A stretch of DNA of 7,471 nt from Planctomycetaceae bacterium (GTDB lineage: Bacteria; Planctomycetota; Planctomycetia; Pirellulales; Pirellulaceae). The position numbers were made by a program, and so were the translations under genes. This document shows, piece after piece, positions 5,905 to 7,471 of the stretch; position 1 is the first letter of the stretch; every line of letters begins with the position of its first letter. Under the pieces are notes generated by a model. It did not search any database. It saw only the letters and a program-made list of their open reading frames with translations, and had not been told where the DNA came from. Location of the stretch: NCBI GenBank assembly GCA_022614795.1, contig JAKEHX010000437.1, positions 1 through 7,471 on the forward strand. The letters run 5' to 3'.

Positions 5905-5984
5905 CATGGTTTGCGCGCCTCGCGTCCAGCGTCCTCGCCGGTGGCTCCAGGCCACTGGGCCGCAGCATTCCAGCGCAGCCGGCC

Positions 5985-7358
5985 ATGGTCAACACGTTGT
6001 TCCTGCCCGAGCTCCGCGAGATGCTCGCCGAGAACAACTCCTTTGAGCTGCACGAATTCTGCACCGCCCTCCACCCGGCCCGCACCGCCGAGTTCATGGA
6101 AGGGCTCGAAGCGGCCGATTCCTGGTCGGTCCTGCGGCATGCGGACTTGAAATTGCGGGAAGAAATCTTCGCCTATTTCCCGCACGAGAAGCAGATCGCG
6201 ATCATCCAGACGCAGGACCGGTCGGAGATCGCGGAACTCTTGGCCGATATCGCCGCCGACGACCGCGTCGATCTCTTGCACGACGTGCAGCCGACGATCG
6301 TCGAGGAGCTGCTGCCGCTCCTGCCCGCCGACGAGCGCCGCGAAATCCTCAAGCTCCGCGAATATCCCGAGAACACGGCCGGCGCGATGATGACGACCGA
6401 GGTCGCCATGATCGGCGACGCGCTGACCGTCCGCAAGGCCATCGACGAGCTGAGCCGCGAGGCCGAGCACCTGGAGACGATCTATTACATTTACGTCGTC
6501 GATCGCGACCAGCGTCTGCGGGGCGTCGTCACGGCCCGCCGGTTGCTTACCGCACTAGGCAAGCCCGACAAGCTGGTCCGCGACCTGATGGACATCGACC
6601 TGATCGTCGTGCACACGTCCGATCCCAGCCAGGAAGTCACCGCAAAAGTCGCCAAATACGACCTGCACGCAATTCCGGTGGTCGACGACCACGAGCGGCT
6701 CGTGGGGATCATCACGCACGACGACGTGATCGATGCCTTCCGCCAGGAAGCGACGGAAGACGCTCAGCGCAGCGCCGCCGTCGCCCCGCTCGAAGCCGGC
6801 TACATGCAAACCAGCCTGCTCACGCTCTGGTGGAAGCGGGGCGTCTGGCTGACCGTGCTGTTCGTCACGGCCATGTTTACCGCATCGGCGCTGCGGTACT
6901 ACGAGGGACAACTCATTCGCTGGGGCTGGCTGATCATCTTTATCCCGCTGATCATGTCCAGCGGCGGCAACAGCGGCAACCAATCGGCCACGCTGATCAT
7001 CACCGCGCTGACGACGGGCAATATCAAACTCAGCGACTGGCGCCGAATCCTCTGGCGCGAGCTGCTCGTCGGGCTCATGCTGGGGGGAATGCTAGCGGTT
7101 GCCGGGTTTTGCGTGGCCTGGTTTCAGACGATGGGTCCTGAGCATAAATCGCATAGTTACGTCTGGTGGCCGCTTGTCGTACCGCTGACGCTGGTCCTGG
7201 TTGTTACCTGCGGGGCCGTTTCGGGGTCGGTGCTCCCTTTGCTCTTCAAGCGGCTCGGTCTTGACCCCGCGCTGATGAGCAATCCCTTTGTCGCCGGCGT
7301 CAGCGATATTCTGGCGATCGTGATCTACATGACGGTGGCGGTCCTGCTGCTCCGGTAG
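5985..7358 (+). CDS. mgtE: MgtE-family magnesium transporter
   Basis: The 457-residue product is a full-length MgtE, a dimeric inner-membrane Mg2+ channel gated by cytoplasmic Mg2+. Order: N-terminal helical-repeat domain (about 1-130; LLADIAADDRVDLLHD at 85-100), the linker YPENTAGAMMT (127-137), tandem CBS domains (about 138-255; AIPVVDDHERLVGIIT at 229-244), a long connecting helix (about 255-280) and five membrane helices (about 285-305, 312-342, 356-382, 393-421, 430-456). The pore signatures are intact: PLIMSSGGNSGNQSATL (321-337) and DPALMSNPF (427-435) followed by Asp441 in VSDIL, corresponding to the selectivity Asp of the family. ATG 5985 is the first start in an open frame but has no clear Shine-Dalgarno sequence; GCAGCCGGCC precedes it. 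It ends in two stops in a row (TAG TAA). It has its own promoter and a terminator-like repeat downstream, so it is probably monocistronic and unrelated to the signalling genes. Confidence 0.97.
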   Translation: MVNTLFLPELREMLAENNSFELHEFCTALHPARTAEFMEGLEAADSWSVLRHADLKLREEIFAYFPHEKQIAIIQTQDRSEIAELLADIAADDRVDLLHDVQPTIVEELLPLLPADERREILKLREYPENTAGAMMTTEVAMIGDALTVRKAIDELSREAEHLETIYYIYVVDRDQRLRGVVTARRLLTALGKPDKLVRDLMDIDLIVVHTSDPSQEVTAKVAKYDLHAIPVVDDHERLVGIITHDDVIDAFRQEATEDAQRSAAVAPLEAGYMQTSLLTLWWKRGVWLTVLFVTAMFTASALRYYEGQLIRWGWLIIFIPLIMSSGGNSGNQSATLIITALTTGNIKLSDWRRILWRELLVGLMLGGMLAVAGFCVAWFQTMGPEHKSHSYVWWPLVVPLTLVLVVTCGAVSGSVLPLLFKRLGLDPALMSNPFVAGVSDILAIVIYMTVAVLLLR

Positions 7359-7394
7359 TAAGTGTCGCCATTCGCTCCGAGGTTGTGATTCTTT

Positions 7395-7459
7395 CGTAGC
7401 TGAAGTCGCCAGACTTCAGGTTTTTCCGCGGATTCGGAACTCTGGCGAGTTCCGCTACG
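7395..7459. repeat. Paired-hairpin repeat with inverted outer ends
   Basis: CGTAGC (7395-7400) and GCTACG (7454-7459) are inverted ends. The left 21 bases (7395-7415) match the reverse complement of the right 21 (7439-7459) at 18 positions. Each half is also its own hairpin: CTGAAGT/ACTTCAG around CGCCAG (7400-7419) and GGAACT/AGTTCC around CTGGCG (7436-7453). The sequence can therefore fold as two small hairpins or one long one. I recall similar CTGAAGT-CGCCAG elements as abundant in planctomycete genomes, but cannot check that here. Confidence 0.75.
7400..7425 (+). terminator. Likely intrinsic terminator of mgtE
   Basis: The 7-bp stem CTGAAGT/ACTTCAG with loop CGCCAG (7400-7419) is followed by GTTTTT (7420-7425), 41 bases after the mgtE stop. 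Stem then T-run is the Rho-independent pattern, though the stem is only moderately GC-rich. It is the left half of the paired-hairpin repeat, so the repeat may have been co-opted as the terminator. Confidence 0.55.
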
Positions 7460-7471
7460 GAATTCATTCAC

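Larger units (their letters stand above)
5587..5984. other. Gene-free stretch before mgtE
   Basis: Nearly 400 bases without a credible gene. In order: a 13-bp hairpin (5651-5684), a nested palindrome (5716-5809), a GC-only CGGCCGG-rich tract (about 5817-5836), a sigma70-like promoter (5876-5904) and an approximately 75-base leader. Frames that stay open across it on both strands translate to Arg/Pro/Gly-rich sequence shaped by the hairpins and have no ribosome sites. Confidence 0.6.

Noticed and set aside
5497..5955. 152-codon minus-strand frame through the intergenic palindromes
   Set aside because: Its composition is driven by the palindromes, it has no ribosome site and no recognisable domain, and it overlaps the end of the PDZ gene.
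5905..5984. Magnesium riboswitch in the mgtE leader
   Set aside because: The leader is about 75 bases, has one 5-bp hairpin and lacks the multi-helix core of the M-box class.

Overview
The window is GC-rich bacterial chromosome and most likely comes from a planctomycete of the Pirellulales type. The grounds are a Hanks-type Ser/Thr kinase with the N-terminal helical module and C-terminal membrane anchor common in that phylum, an ECF sigma factor next to an unusual zinc-finger-free membrane protein, and several short dispersed repeats (heptamer arrays, GGGCTAGGG-type palindromes, paired CTGAAGT/ACTTCAG hairpins) of the kind I recall from planctomycete genomes. The taxonomic call is inference; no 16S gene is present.

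Layout. 1-42: heptamer repeat array running off the left edge. 106-130: promoter-like sequence with a 12-bp tandem duplication. 137-602: rnpB, the RNase P RNA (+). 617-687: more heptamer repeats. 704-1120 (-): small ribbon-helix-helix protein. 1121-1612: gene-free stretch with three copies of a TGCTTGCAC motif and a G-rich, telomere-like inverted repeat. 1613-2995 (+): membrane-anchored Ser/Thr kinase. 3007-3076: inverted heptamer array. 3111-3683 (+): ECF-type sigma factor. 3680-4357 (+): anti-sigma-like single-pass membrane protein, overlapping the sigma gene by ATGA and carrying repeat-derived sequence inside its reading frame. 4396-5586 (+): secreted protein with two PDZ domains and one CxxCH motif. 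5587-5984: gene-free stretch with two large hairpins and a good sigma70-type promoter. 5985-7358 (+): MgtE magnesium transporter, followed by a repeat that doubles as an intrinsic terminator.

How the genes may work together. Kinase, sigma factor, anti-sigma-like protein and PDZ/CxxCH protein are co-directional with short gaps (117 bp, -4 bp, 38 bp). They look like a signalling island linking the cell exterior to transcription: an exported PDZ/CxxCH protein, a one-pass membrane protein with a cytoplasmic N-terminal domain, the sigma factor, and a kinase that could phosphorylate any of them. That linkage is inferred from gene order and domains only. rnpB, the ribbon-helix-helix gene and mgtE appear to be separate transcription units.

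The most interesting signals are the recurrent heptamer arrays, one of which lies in frame inside the anti-sigma-like gene, and the combination of tandem PDZ domains with a c-type-heme-like CxxCH motif next to a sigma/anti-sigma pair.
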